Shown here piece after piece: positions 56,361 through 64,000 of a stretch of 64,000 nt of DNA; position 1 is the stretch's first letter; every line of letters starts with the position of its first letter. The notes beneath the pieces were generated by a model that saw only the letters and a program-made list of their open reading frames with translations, did not search any database and was not told the origin of the DNA. The stretch spans positions 4,623,001 through 4,687,000 of the forward strand of contig NZ_CP160403.1 in NCBI RefSeq assembly GCF_040782645.1, given 5' to 3'. The DNA is from Streptomyces sp. HUAS ZL42. Its GTDB lineage: Bacteria > Actinomycetota > Actinomycetes > Streptomycetales > Streptomycetaceae. Made by a program: the position numbers and the translations under genes.

Positions 56361-56363
56361 GGG

Positions 56364-56399
56364 AAAGGGCCCCGGACCTATCAAGGTCTGGGGCCCTTT
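56364..56399 (+). terminator. Terminator after the tRNA-Arg fragment
   Basis: AAAGGGCCCCGGACC pairs with GGTCTGGGGCCCTTT around TATCAA (one wobble). Probably the original tRNA terminator, left behind at the native side of the attachment site. Confidence 0.85.
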
Positions 56400-56420
56400 G
56401 GAACCAAGGTCTGACATGCC

Positions 56421-56717
56421 TCAACCAGCGGCCTTGGCGATGATGCGATCCATCTCTTCTCGGCCAAAGGCCCGCAGGGTCGTGGTGCGGACGTTGCCCA
56501 CCCCGCCGAGCTGCAGAAGCGCCGCGGTGGCGGTTTCGTCGTCGGGTGCCTCGACAACGGCCACGAGGTCGTACGAACCGACGGTCCAGTACAGGTTCAG
56601 GAGCTTCGCCCCGAGCTTCTGTGCCGCTGCGGTGAAGGCCTCGGCGCGCTTTGCGGTGTCCTTGTAGTTTCTGATCCCTTGATCGGTCCAGTTCAGCAAC
56701 GTGACATACGTCGGCAT
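56421..56717 (-). CDS. GYD-domain protein
   Basis: 98 aa. TYVTLLNWTDQGIRNYKDTAKRAEAF, then LYWTVGSYDLVAVVEAPDDETATA and RTTTLRAF match the GYD family, ferredoxin-like dimers of unknown function. ATG 56717 begins the family-specific MPTYV. Convergent with the tRNA-Arg terminator. Confidence 0.8.
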   Translation of the reverse strand: MPTYVTLLNWTDQGIRNYKDTAKRAEAFTAAAQKLGAKLLNLYWTVGSYDLVAVVEAPDDETATAALLQLGGVGNVRTTTLRAFGREEMDRIIAKAAG

Positions 56718-56969
56718 GGTCTTTCACCTTCATGAGGGAACACATCTCGAGATCAATCCTGGGCAAGATGGCCGAAACCTGCACAAGGTGTGCACCCGAA
56801 TGAGCAACAAGCAGACCGTTTCTGGTATCCGGACCGGGATTCACGGCCGGCAAGCACGCAGGATGCCTTGGACGCGGCCCGCACGTATTTGGCCAAGGTC
56901 CCCGTGATGGTGCCGATCTCACGGAACCCAACCGCTCCCCGGCCGAGGCCGCGTCCGCGCACACCACGT

Positions 56970-57212
56970 ATGCCCTTGCCCCGCCTGGTCCTCACCCAGG
57001 GCGTCGGTCACGGCCCGCCGGACGGAGCCTGGTCGCCTCGCTGCGACGCGCTGGAACTGCCCTCGTTCTTCGCCTCGTTGCAGCTGGGGTGGGACACGGC
57101 CGTGCGCGTCACCGTGGACGCCGCCCAATGGCCCGACGCACCGCCCACGGTCATGGCACCCGGCCGCGTGATCACCGTGGAGCCGGCCGGATCCGCCGAC
57201 GAAGCGCACTGA
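56970..57212 (+). pseudogene. Fragment of a DUF5994-family gene
   Basis: 80 codons match the N-terminal half of DUF5994 proteins (PRLVLTQGVGHGPPDGAWSPRCDALELPSFFASL, VTVDAAQWPDAPPTVMAPGRVI), and then the frame ends at a TGA before the conserved C-terminal half. The upstream roughly 60 codons are not family-like. Likely a truncated remnant. Confidence 0.6.
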
Positions 57213-57359
57213 TCACACTGGACTGCGACACCGCGGGAGGTTGGGTGCTCCTGGTCGACGGTCCGGGGAGCCCGCCGACACGGTCGTCCCGCTGCCGGCC
57301 GCCGCATGACGGTAAAAGCGTGCCGAACAAGAAGCGTGCGGAAAATGCTCCCGGCTCGT

Positions 57360-57500
57360 GATCGAGCACGCCGTGCTACTGTCGAGACGGGTTGCAGTTG
57401 TGGTTGCCAAAAGGGTTCGTTTTCCGACGGGTTGATCATCACGGCGACACGGAGTCCGCACCAGGCGGACTCCGAGCACCGTTTCCGAAGGAGAAATGAC
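57360..57500 (+). promoter_or_regulatory. Long 5' leader of the second cold-shock gene
   Basis: Matches the leader of the first csp along most of its length (GTGGTTGCCAAAAGG, TTTTCCGACGGG, CACGGCGACACGG, CCGAAGGAGAAATGAC). The two leaders are far more alike than the flanking DNA, so they are under selection. Confidence 0.65.
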
Positions 57501-57704
57501 ATGGCTACCGGCACTGTGAAGTGGTTCAACGCCGAAAAGGGCTTCGGCTTCATCGCGCAGGACGGCGGCGGCGCCGACGTCTTCGCCCACTACTCGAACA
57601 TCGCCACCCAGGGCTTCCGCGAGCTGCAGGAAGGCCAGAAGGTGTCATTCGACGTCGCCCAGGGCCAGAAGGGCCCCACCGCCGAGAACATCGTTCCGGC
57701 CTGA
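57501..57704 (+). CDS. CspA-type cold-shock protein (cassette 2)
   Basis: 67 aa. Differs from the first Csp in only a few places (IAQ for IEQ, LQE for LLE, VAQ for ITQ). RNP-1 GFGFIAQ and RNP-2 DVFAHYS are present. Same ribosome site AAGGAGAAATGAC. It opens the second csp-DEAD cassette. Confidence 0.95.
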   Translation: MATGTVKWFNAEKGFGFIAQDGGGADVFAHYSNIATQGFRELQEGQKVSFDVAQGQKGPTAENIVPA

Positions 57705-57728
57705 CACCGGCTCCGACGCATATTTCGC

Positions 57729-57764
57729 AGCTGGGGCCCGCACCTTGGGGTGCGGGCCCCGGCT
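57729..57764 (+). terminator. Hairpin between the second csp and helicase genes
   Basis: AGCTGGGGCCCGCACC-TTGG-GGTGCGGGCCCCGGCT, 16 bp with one G-U pair. Same position and almost the same sequence as the hairpin at 52072. Confidence 0.85.
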
Positions 57765-57882
57765 CGCAGCATTTCCAGGGGGATTCACCCCTGTTGTCTT
57801 CGGCCCGTTCTCGCGATTCTCAGCGCCGTTCATCGTGCTGCGGGAATTCCTTGATACGCGCCTGCATCGAGGAAGGTCCCGC

Positions 57883-59361
57883 ATGAACCGAGCACGCCCG
57901 TCACGCAGTTCACGCACCACCCGCACCTATGAACGCTCCGAGGGCTCCGCCGCAGGCAGCTCCGGCACGCGGCACCGGCTCAAGTCCAAGCCCGAGCCCA
58001 AGCCCAAGGGCCACGGTGGCCGATCCACCACGCCCGGCGCCGAGTTCACGCCACCGAACACGATCGAGCCCGCGTTGCCCGCCGTAGGGTCGTTCGCCGA
58101 ACTCGCCATGCCGGCACCACTGCTGGCCGTACTCGGCCACGAGGGCGTGACCGTGCCCTTCCCGATCCAGGGGGCCACCCTGCCGAACTCCCTGGCCGGC
58201 CGCGACGTACTCGGCCGTGGCCGTACCGGTTCCGGCAAGACCCTCGCCTTCGGCCTCCCGCTGCTGGCCCGTACGACGGGCCGGCGCGCCGAACCGCAGC
58301 AGCCGCTGGCCCTCGTCCTGGTACCCACCCGCGAACTCGCCCAGCAGGTCACCGACGCACTCACGCCGTACGCCCGCGCCGTACAGCTGCGGCTGGCCGC
58401 CGTGGTCGGCGGGATGTCGATCGGCAGGCAGGCGCATGCGCTGCGGAACGGGGCAGAGATCGTCGTGGCAACGCCGGGGCGGCTCAAGGACCTCATCGAC
58501 CGAGGTGACTGCCGATTGCGCGACGTCGCCATCACCGTCCTGGACGAGGCGGACCAGATGACCGACATGGGGTTCATGCCCCAGGTAACCGCACTGCTGG
58601 ACCAGGTGCGGCCCGGCGGCCAGCGGATGCTCTTCTCGGCCACCCTGGACCGCAACGTCGACCTGCTCGTCCGCCGCTACCTGAGCGACCCGGTTGTTCA
58701 CTCCGTCGACCCGTCGGCGGGTGCCGTCATCACGATGGAGCATCACGTCCTCCATGTACACGAGGCGGACAAGTACCGCACGACCACCGAGATCGCGGCA
58801 CGGGACGGCCGGGTGATCATGTTCCTGGACACCAAGCACGCGGTGGACCGGCTGACCAAGCACCTCCTCAGCAGTGGCGTCCCTGCCGCAGCACTGCACG
58901 GCGGCAGGTCCCAGCCGCAGCGCACCCGGACTCTCGCTCAGTTCAAGAGCGGGCAGGTGACGGTGCTGGTGGCGACCAATGTCGCGGCGCGCGGCATCCA
59001 CGTCGACGATCTCGACCTGGTCGTCAACGTGGATCCGCCCGGCGACCACAAGGACTACCTGCACCGCGGTGGCCGTACGGCCCGCGCCGGCGCGTCCGGC
59101 AGCGTCGTCACCCTCGTGACCCCCGGCCAACGCCGCGACGTGGCCCGGCTGATGGCCACGGCCGGCATCAATCCGACGATCACCGCCGTCCGTTCGGGCG
59201 AGGCGGAGCTGAGCCGCATCACGGGCGCCAAGGCCCCGTCCGGTGTCCCGGTCGTCATCGCCGCGCCGACCGCGGAGCCGCCCCGCAAGGCGGCCGCGAC
59301 CCGGAGCCGTCGAGGGCGCACCGCTCGGGGCCGGTCCGCGGGGCGGCGCCGCGCCGCGTGA
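57883..59361 (+). CDS. DEAD-box RNA helicase (cassette 2)
   Basis: 492 aa from ATG 57883 with GAGGAAGG upstream. Same motif set as the first (GRGRTGSGKT, PTRELAQQ, TPGRL, LDEADQMTDMGF, SAT, ARGIH, HRGGRTARAG), with a shorter basic C-terminal tail (RSRRGRTARGRSAGRRRAA). The two helicases are strongly alike in the core but differ in the tails, so they may have divided roles. Confidence 0.92.
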   Translation: MNRARPSRSSRTTRTYERSEGSAAGSSGTRHRLKSKPEPKPKGHGGRSTTPGAEFTPPNTIEPALPAVGSFAELAMPAPLLAVLGHEGVTVPFPIQGATLPNSLAGRDVLGRGRTGSGKTLAFGLPLLARTTGRRAEPQQPLALVLVPTRELAQQVTDALTPYARAVQLRLAAVVGGMSIGRQAHALRNGAEIVVATPGRLKDLIDRGDCRLRDVAITVLDEADQMTDMGFMPQVTALLDQVRPGGQRMLFSATLDRNVDLLVRRYLSDPVVHSVDPSAGAVITMEHHVLHVHEADKYRTTTEIAARDGRVIMFLDTKHAVDRLTKHLLSSGVPAAALHGGRSQPQRTRTLAQFKSGQVTVLVATNVAARGIHVDDLDLVVNVDPPGDHKDYLHRGGRTARAGASGSVVTLVTPGQRRDVARLMATAGINPTITAVRSGEAELSRITGAKAPSGVPVVIAAPTAEPPRKAAATRSRRGRTARGRSAGRRRAA

Positions 59362-59444
59362 CGTATCGGTGGTCCGCCGTCGATGCGGCGACCTGTCCGG
59401 AGCCATCTCGACCAGAACATCCGCCCGTACTGCAGGAGGCGACC

Positions 59445-59750
59445 GTGACACCGGTTCAGACGCAGCGAAGCCCGACCGCTCCCGACCACACGACCCGGGC
59501 CGGCCACCCGGACACGACCGAGCTGCGGGTCGGTGAGGACATGACGGTCGAGGTCGCCCTGTCCGTCATGGCCGGTGCCGATGTGGAGCACCTGCTCCTG
59601 TGCGACGGGGACGACGAGCGCATCGGCTCGGTCACCCGGGCCGAACTCGTCGTGCACCGCGACAGCCCCGCCTACACGGACCGCGTCCGCCTGCGGGACG
59701 TCCTCGGCGCGCTGTGCCCGGTCGCCGGCCTGCCCTGCCTCCCACTGTGA
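59445..59750 (+). CDS. CBS-like accessory protein of cassette 2
   Basis: 101 aa from GTG 59445 with AGGAGG upstream. VGEDMTVEVALSVMAGADVEHLLLCDGDDERIGSVTRAELVVHRDSPAYTDRVRLRDVL is the CBS-like core shared with the first copy. It starts 84 bases after the helicase stop, so the three genes probably form one unit. Confidence 0.7.
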   Translation: MTPVQTQRSPTAPDHTTRAGHPDTTELRVGEDMTVEVALSVMAGADVEHLLLCDGDDERIGSVTRAELVVHRDSPAYTDRVRLRDVLGALCPVAGLPCLPL

Positions 59751-59751
59751 T

Positions 59752-59790
59752 GCGTCAGCGCCGGATACCCGTTCGAACCAGCGCTCACCG
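59752..59790 (+). pseudogene. Remnant of a second SCO5918-family gene
   Basis: ATGCGTCAGCGCCGGATACC and the following CGTTCGAACC match the first 12 codons of the SCO5918-family gene in cassette 1 with small deletions; the rest has been lost. Confidence 0.5.
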
Positions 59791-59965
59791 GACCGGCATC
59801 ATCGATCGTGAATCGGAGCAGGCTCTCGCCGGAGCCGTCGACCAACGTCCGCTGCAGATCGTGCAGTTCCCCGAAGTGGGCTCCGTCGTACCGGCTCGCG
59901 GCCACCACGATCCGATCGATGCCGTCCGGGATCGCGGTCAGGTCGAAGCTGATCCGGTCCTTGTT
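59780..59965 (-). pseudogene. Fragment of a TerD-domain gene
   Basis: About 62 codons (NKDRISFDLTAIPDGIDRIVVAASRYDG, FGELHDLQ.TLVD.SGESLLRFTIDD) match the middle of TerD/TerZ stress proteins. The flanking codons do not, so both ends of the gene are missing. Confidence 0.6.
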
Positions 59966-60013
59966 GCCGCTGCCGTGGGCGTCTTGCAGCCCACACCACA
60001 CCAGAACGACCTC

Positions 60014-60271
60014 ATGGCCGCGATCAGTACGGCCAACACCGCAAGCGAGATGGTGCGCTCGGCCACGAGCACCGCGTTGCGGGTGGCTGCGCGCGAGCCG
60101 GAGCTCTACGACACTGGCAACCTCGCCGGGGCGGACAAGATGTTCGCCCCAGATGTGATCGACCACAACCCCGCTGCCGATCCCGAGGCCGCCTCGGGCA
60201 TCGACAGCATGCGGGCGTCGATCGCCGCGGTCCGCGACGGGTTCACCGACACACAGCACCGGGGCCCGTAG
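60014..60271 (+). pseudogene. Fragment of a SnoaL-like/NTF2-family gene
   Basis: The frame YDTGNLAGADKMFAPDVIDHNPAADPEAASG and DSMRASIAAVRDGFTD is the N-terminal half of SnoaL-like polyketide-cyclase-fold proteins. It stops before the second half of the fold. A remnant. Confidence 0.6.
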
Positions 60272-60342
60272 ACATCCGCGCGCAGTTCCGTGCCATCAGG
60301 CATCTGCGCCGGAGCGTCGACCTCGATCTGGATCTCCGCCAT
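60265..60342 (-). pseudogene. N-terminal fragment of a CocE/NonD-type hydrolase gene
   Basis: MAEIQIEVDAPAQMPDGTEL then RADVYG is the usual start of X-Pro peptidase/CocE hydrolases. No further family sequence follows. The ATG lies at 60342. Confidence 0.4.
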
Positions 60343-60374
60343 GCGCTGCTCCTCAGGTCAGTGGTCCCGGCGGG

Positions 60375-61253
60375 TCAGGCCACCGGGTTCAACAGGTCGG
60401 CCAGCACGTCGGGCCGTTCCAGGGCGATGAAGTGGCCTGCCTTGGGGACCTGTGTGAACTCGGAGGCCGGCAGCAGCCGCTTGTTGGCTTCCCGGTCAGA
60501 GGGCCGGGACCAGTCCTTCTCCCCGTAGACGAGGTGGACGGGCGCCTTGACCTCGGGGTAGCGCGAGCGGGCGGCGATGAGGCTGGGCAGGGACTGGTAC
60601 ACGGCCCGGGCGACGGTCGGGTAGCCGGGGCGGCCGCCCACCCGGAGGAGCTCGTCCACGTAGTCCGCCCGCAGTGCGCTCTTGTCGCCGAGGCCGCCCT
60701 GCAGGATCTTGCGGAGGGCGGGCTTGGGCTCCACCCCGGCGATCACCGGGCCCACTCCGGGCGTGAGGACACCGGTGACCACCACACGGGCGAGGAGACC
60801 GGAGCGGGCGATTCCGCCGCGGAAGTCGTAGGTGTTGACCGCGACGACGCGTCGTACCCGCTCCGGGATATCGGCTGCGGTGGTCAGGGCGAGCACCGCC
60901 CCCATGGATTCCCCGGCCAACGTCACGTCATGGAGGTCGAGTTCGGTGAGGAGCCGCTTGACGCCTGCGCGCATGGCCGGTTCGTCGTACGAGGCGCCGG
61001 GCACGATCTCGGAGTAGCCCATCCCCGGCAGGTCGAGGGCGTACACGGTGTAGTGGTCCGCGATCAACGGTATGAGGTGGCGGAAATGCTCGGCCTGCGT
61101 GCGCACGGTGTGCAGCAGGACCAGGGGGGCACCGGTGCCCGCCTTGAGGTAGCGCAGCGTTCCCTCGCGGCCGTCAAGTCCCGCGCGCTGGGCGATGGTG
61201 TGGCTGGTGGTCCCCGGAATGTGGATCGTGGGACGTGACTCGTGGCTGGGCAT
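60375..61253 (-). CDS. Alpha/beta hydrolase
   Basis: 292 aa. Nucleophile elbow GESMGAVLALT (Ser about residue 115), oxyanion segment LLHTVRTQAEHF, acid near YGEKDWSRP, and His in KAGHFIALE. Cap domain between 150 and 215. The substrate is not predictable, though similar enzymes hydrolyse small esters, lactones or haloalkanes. It is downstream of the SDR gene (27 bases) and in one operon with it, behind TetR-type operators. Confidence 0.85.
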   Translation of the reverse strand: MPSHESRPTIHIPGTTSHTIAQRAGLDGREGTLRYLKAGTGAPLVLLHTVRTQAEHFRHLIPLIADHYTVYALDLPGMGYSEIVPGASYDEPAMRAGVKRLLTELDLHDVTLAGESMGAVLALTTAADIPERVRRVVAVNTYDFRGGIARSGLLARVVVTGVLTPGVGPVIAGVEPKPALRKILQGGLGDKSALRADYVDELLRVGGRPGYPTVARAVYQSLPSLIAARSRYPEVKAPVHLVYGEKDWSRPSDREANKRLLPASEFTQVPKAGHFIALERPDVLADLLNPVA

Positions 61254-61280
61254 CTCGCCGACTCCCTGGGTGTGCAGTGG

Positions 61281-61982
61281 TTACTTGGCCAGCTGGGCGT
61301 ACAGCCCAGCCAGGTCGCCGGCCAGGCCCGCCTTGACCTGCCGCGAGATGTCGTCGGCAAGCACCTCGTACGCGCCCGTCTCGACTCCGTCGAGGGCGAG
61401 TGCGGCGACGTCACGGGGGTCGGACTTGGGTGCGTCGACGTCCGCCGCCAGGTCCGTGTCCACGTACCCCACGTGCAGTCCGGTGACAGCGATGCCGCGC
61501 GGCTGCAGCTCCAGGCGCAGGGAGTTGGTCTGCGACCACAGGGCGGCCTTGGAGGCGCTGTAGGAGCCGCCCAGTGCCAGCCAGGAGAGCACGGAGTGCA
61601 CGTTGAGGAGGTGGCCGCCGCCGTTGCGCTCGATGACCGGTACGAAGGCCCGGGTGACCAGCAGCGGGCCGTAGAAGTTGGTCTCGAACTCCCGGCGTAC
61701 GTCGTCGACCGGGGAGTCGAGGAAGGACGCGCCGACCGCGGCGCCGGCGTTGTTGATCAGTACGGTGACGTCTCCCGCCTGCGCTGCGGCGGCCGCCACG
61801 GAGGCCGGGTCGGTGACCTCCAGCGCGACCGGGACGGCGTCGGGGTGCGTCACGCCGCGCGGGTCGCGGGCCGTGGCGTAGACCTTGCCGGCACCGCGCG
61901 CGTACAGCTCCTCCACCAGCGCCTTGCCTATGCCTCGGCTGCCGCCGGTGACGAAGACGTTCGCGCCCTTCAATGCGGTCAT
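61281..61982 (-). CDS. Short-chain dehydrogenase/reductase
   Basis: 233 aa. NAD(P) motif TGGSRGIGKAL (residues 12-22), NNAG, catalytic Ser in NVHSVLSW, YSASK. The ATG at 61982 has GGAGAG six bases upstream; GTG 61994 is an alternative. First gene of the SDR-hydrolase operon, with two AAACCGATCGGTTT palindromes directly upstream. Confidence 0.9.
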   Translation of the reverse strand: MTALKGANVFVTGGSRGIGKALVEELYARGAGKVYATARDPRGVTHPDAVPVALEVTDPASVAAAAAQAGDVTVLINNAGAAVGASFLDSPVDDVRREFETNFYGPLLVTRAFVPVIERNGGGHLLNVHSVLSWLALGGSYSASKAALWSQTNSLRLELQPRGIAVTGLHVGYVDTDLAADVDAPKSDPRDVAALALDGVETGAYEVLADDISRQVKAGLAGDLAGLYAQLAK

Positions 61983-62001
61983 GACTCTCTCCACAAAATG
62001 A

Positions 62002-62040
62002 GAAACCGATCGGTTTCCACCACAGTAAACCGATCGGTTT
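62002..62040 (-). promoter_or_regulatory. Two TetR-type operators before the SDR operon
   Basis: GAAACCGATCGGTTTC (62002-62017, perfect palindrome) and AAACCGATCGGTTT (62027-62040), centres 24 bp apart. Their position 20-58 bases before the SDR start suits repression. Confidence 0.85.
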
Positions 62041-62220
62041 CCAGGCGCAAGCCGGGCAGGGACCAGGCCGGGTTGGTGCTTGAGGCCGAGCTTCCCAACC
62101 GCGCCGTAGAGCCACTCCGGGACGGCGTCGGGCGTGAGGTGGAATCGGAGGACCGGGGCAGGGGGTCGCCGAAGCGCCAGTCAGGTGTTCGTGCACCGTC
62201 CATGCGACGCCCTCGGCGCA

Positions 62221-62256
62221 CACCGATCGGCTTCCGGCGCACCCCGATCGGTTTCC
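62221..62256. promoter_or_regulatory. Degenerate copies of the TetR-type operator
   Basis: CACCGATCGGCTTCC (62221-62235) and CCCCGATCGGTTTCC (62242-62256) keep the CCGATCGG core. They lie between the divergent genes, roughly midway, and may be weaker sites. Confidence 0.5.
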
Positions 62257-62408
62257 TACCGTGACCCGGCGGGCTCGCGGAACAGTGCGAGACCGTTCCC
62301 GCAAGTCGCCGCCAGCTCCGTGACGGCGGCAAGTGCACAGCCGACCCCTTTCGCCGGGCGGCGAGGTGCGGGTCGAGGGGGCGGACCCACCCTTGGCCTT
62401 GCAAGCGA

Positions 62409-62446
62409 AAACCGATCGGTTTACGGTGGTGAAACTGATCGGTTTC
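62409..62446 (+). promoter_or_regulatory. Two TetR-type operators before the 4Fe-4S gene
   Basis: AAACCGATCGGTTT (62409-62422) and GAAACTGATCGGTTTC (62431-62446), centres 23 bp apart, the same spacing as before the SDR gene. They lie 46-83 bases before the ATG at 62492. Confidence 0.85.
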
Positions 62447-62491
62447 TCGCCGTTGGGCGAGTCTCGCCACCAGACTCACGAGGAGCATTGG

Positions 62492-63586
62492 ATGACTACC
62501 GCGCGCGACGTCGAGGGGCAGTCGGCGAATCCCAGGCTTCCGGCGAAGCTGGCTGCGCACCCGTCGGTGCAGGCCGTGCTGGCCCGGCGCGCGGCGGGCG
62601 ACGTAACGAGCCCGCCGGCCCCGATCGACGCGGCCTGGCTGCGCGAGCTGTGTCTGGCGGCCGGTGCGGACGACGCGGCCGCGGTCAGCCTGGACCACCC
62701 CGACCTGGCCGGCGAGCGCGAGTCCGTGCAGTCCGCGCTGCCCGGTACCCGCACCCTGATCGCGATGGCGGTCCGGATGAACCGCGACAGCTGCCGCTCC
62801 CCCGCCCGCAGCGTGGCCAACCAGGAATTCCACCAGGCCGACGAGCAGGCCAACCACGCCGCCCGCAGCGTCACCCAGGCCCTGCAGGACGCCGGCCACC
62901 GCGCACTCAATCCCTCCGTCGGCTTCCCCCAGGAGATGGACCGCTTCCCCAGCGAGCGGATCTGGGTGGTGGCGCACAAGACGGTCGCGGTGGCCGCGGG
63001 GCTCGGCGTGATGGGCCTGCACCGCAACGTCATCCACCCGAAGTTCGGCAGCTTCATCCTGCTCGTGACCGTCCTGGTGGACGCGGAGGTGAGCGCGTAC
63101 GGGCAGGCGCTGGACTACAACCCCTGCATCGACTGCAAGTTGTGCGTCGCCGCCTGCCCGGTCGGCGCCATCGCCAAGGACGGCGCCTTCGACGCGCTGG
63201 CCTGCACCACGCACAACTACCGCGAGTTCATGAGCGGGTTCACCGACTGGGCGCAGACCGTGGCCGACAGCGAGGACGCCGCCGACTACCGTTCCCGGGT
63301 CACCGATTCCGAGAACGCGTCGCTGTGGCAGAGCCTGGCCTACCCTCCCGGCTACAAGTCCGGCTACTGCCTTGCCGTCTGCCCCGGCGGCGAAGACGTC
63401 CTGGGTCCCTACCTGGACGACCGCAAGACCTTCATGGACACCGTCCTGCGACCGCTCCAGGACAAGAAGGAACCTCTCTACGTCCTACCAGGCTCACACG
63501 CGCAGGAATACGCCCAGCGGCGCTTCCCCCACAAACCCGTCAAGGAAGTCACCGGCGGCTGGCGGCCCCCGGTAAAGCGCTCCTAG
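62492..63586 (+). CDS. QueG-like 4Fe-4S protein
   Basis: 364 aa. ATG 62492 follows ACGAGGAGCATTGG. The cluster motif CIDCKLCVAACPVGAI and a second CLAVCPGG are visible; the N-terminal half (VSLDHPDLAGERESVQ, TRTLIAMAVRMNRD, FGSFILLVTVLVDAEV) resembles epoxyqueuosine reductase QueG and related reductive dehalogenase-fold enzymes. It may use a corrinoid, but no separate B12-binding motif is visible. It shares operators with the SDR operon and the TetR gene. Confidence 0.75.
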   Translation: MTTARDVEGQSANPRLPAKLAAHPSVQAVLARRAAGDVTSPPAPIDAAWLRELCLAAGADDAAAVSLDHPDLAGERESVQSALPGTRTLIAMAVRMNRDSCRSPARSVANQEFHQADEQANHAARSVTQALQDAGHRALNPSVGFPQEMDRFPSERIWVVAHKTVAVAAGLGVMGLHRNVIHPKFGSFILLVTVLVDAEVSAYGQALDYNPCIDCKLCVAACPVGAIAKDGAFDALACTTHNYREFMSGFTDWAQTVADSEDAADYRSRVTDSENASLWQSLAYPPGYKSGYCLAVCPGGEDVLGPYLDDRKTFMDTVLRPLQDKKEPLYVLPGSHAQEYAQRRFPHKPVKEVTGGWRPPVKRS

Positions 63587-63893
63587 ATGTTGATGAACGT
63601 TCCGAGAGCCGCCGGCCCGCAACGACGCCGTCCGCCCGAGGCTGGGTGATGACGGCGGCCGGCCTCGTGGCGGCCGGACTGTTCAGCTTCGGCGTACTGG
63701 GGCGGGAAGACCGCAAGGGACCGCACCGCATCCCGGCGGAGACGAAGCCCGAGAAGACCGCCGTCCCGGCGTGGCGGCAGGTCACCCAGAACGGGCCGTT
63801 ACTCGGAGTGACCCCGGCGTGCGTCGCCCTGCCGGGGACGACAGGCGCGCACACCGTCATGACTCGGCGACGGTCTTTCCCCCAGGCCGCCGG
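63587..63893 (+). other. Stretch with one open but unsupported frame
   Basis: A plus-strand frame from 63649 (MTAAGLVAAGLFSFGVLGRED) reads through to the end of the window and overlaps the TetR start. It has a short hydrophobic start, no ribosome site and no family match. I regard it as non-coding or as a gene fragment. Confidence 0.4.
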
Positions 63894-63910
63894 GAAACCG
63901 ATCGGTTTTC
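63894..63910 (+). promoter_or_regulatory. TetR-type operator before the TetR gene
   Basis: GAAACCGATCGGTTTTC, the same palindrome as at 62002 and 62409. It lies 31 bases before the TetR ATG, so autoregulation is likely. Confidence 0.85.
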
Positions 63911-63940
63911 ATTTCGTCCGCTTCGGGTTAACCTCGCGGT

Positions 63941-64000
63941 ATGACCACCGAAGTGAAACCAAGCCCCAGGGAGCGACTGCTGGAGGCGGCGGCCACGCTC
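63941..64000 (+). CDS. TetR-type regulator (start only; runs off the window)
   Basis: 20 codons, MTTEVKPSPRERLLEAAATL, the usual opening of a TetR HTH (RERLLEAAATLF). The ATG at 63941 is preceded by its own palindromic operator. The remainder is outside the window. Likely regulator of the three operons that share this palindrome. Confidence 0.75.
   Translation, partial: MTTEVKPSPRERLLEAAATL

Noticed and set aside
56101..56967. 288-codon minus-strand frame with VPRQDSNLRDPLQEF
   Set aside because: That segment is antisense to the tRNA-Arg fragment; no start or family.

Overview
The window is chromosomal DNA of a Streptomyces or very close relative. The evidence is very high GC with GC-rich third codon positions, GTG/TTG starts, the dnaK-grpE-dnaJ-hspR operon with HspR inverted repeats, ATP-grasp/alpha-E/transglutaminase genes, SCO4402- and SCO5918-family genes, DUF5990/DUF5994/DUF6602-type genes and actinomycete integrative-element genes (RepSA, Xis, Spd).

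Layout. (1) 0.4-31.8 kb is core chromosome: a PLP aminotransferase followed by a toxin-antitoxin pair and a second copy of the aminotransferase 3' end; a PIG-V-like mannosyltransferase; a YbjN protein; clpB with its HAIR operator; a PPOX-type flavoprotein; a small secreted peptide plus an atypical Rieske-like protein next to three paralogous LuxR-type regulators; the ATP-grasp/alpha-E/transglutaminase operon; an orphan sugar-binding lipoprotein; a PA14/FnIII secreted protein; the dnaK operon; a catalytically degenerate MraY/WecA-like protein; a large Fe-S oxidoreductase; a Yip1 protein; a phosphoribosyltransferase; and dcd. (2) 32.09 kb is tRNA-Gly(CCC), the probable attachment site of a decayed pSAM2-like integrative element (int, xis, repSA, spd genes) that breaks off at about 36.38 kb inside a DUF2637 gene and is fused to the 3' part of a DUF1152 gene. 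(3) 37.4-51.5 kb is a mosaic of accessory DNA: an IS481 copy beside an older IS end, an IS110 element, a DUF6602 nuclease-like gene, and small cargo genes separated by two families of degenerate repeats that look like integrase arm/attachment scars. One scar ends in a tRNA-Ser(TGA) 3' half. A tRNA-Arg(CCT) 3' half lies at 56.3 kb. (4) 51.7-59.8 kb holds two diverged copies of a cold-shock cassette (Csp, hairpin, DEAD-box helicase, CBS-like protein, SCO5918-family gene), with a MerR regulator, a GYD protein and gene fragments between and after them. (5) 60.4-64.0 kb holds an alpha/beta hydrolase-SDR operon, a QueG-like 4Fe-4S protein and the start of a TetR regulator. All three are preceded by copies of the palindrome AAACCGATCGGTTT, suggesting one small TetR regulon.

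How the genes work together. ClpB and the DnaK system form the HspR heat-shock regulon. The two Csp/DEAD cassettes look like cold-response RNA-remodelling modules with a conserved leader and an internal hairpin. The peptide/Rieske-like/LuxR cluster beside the peptide-ligase-type operon is the least explained core locus. The serial attachment-scar region is the least explained accessory structure. At least six genes between 32 and 51.5 kb carry one-base frameshifts, most of them in G or C runs, while I saw none in the flanking core genes.
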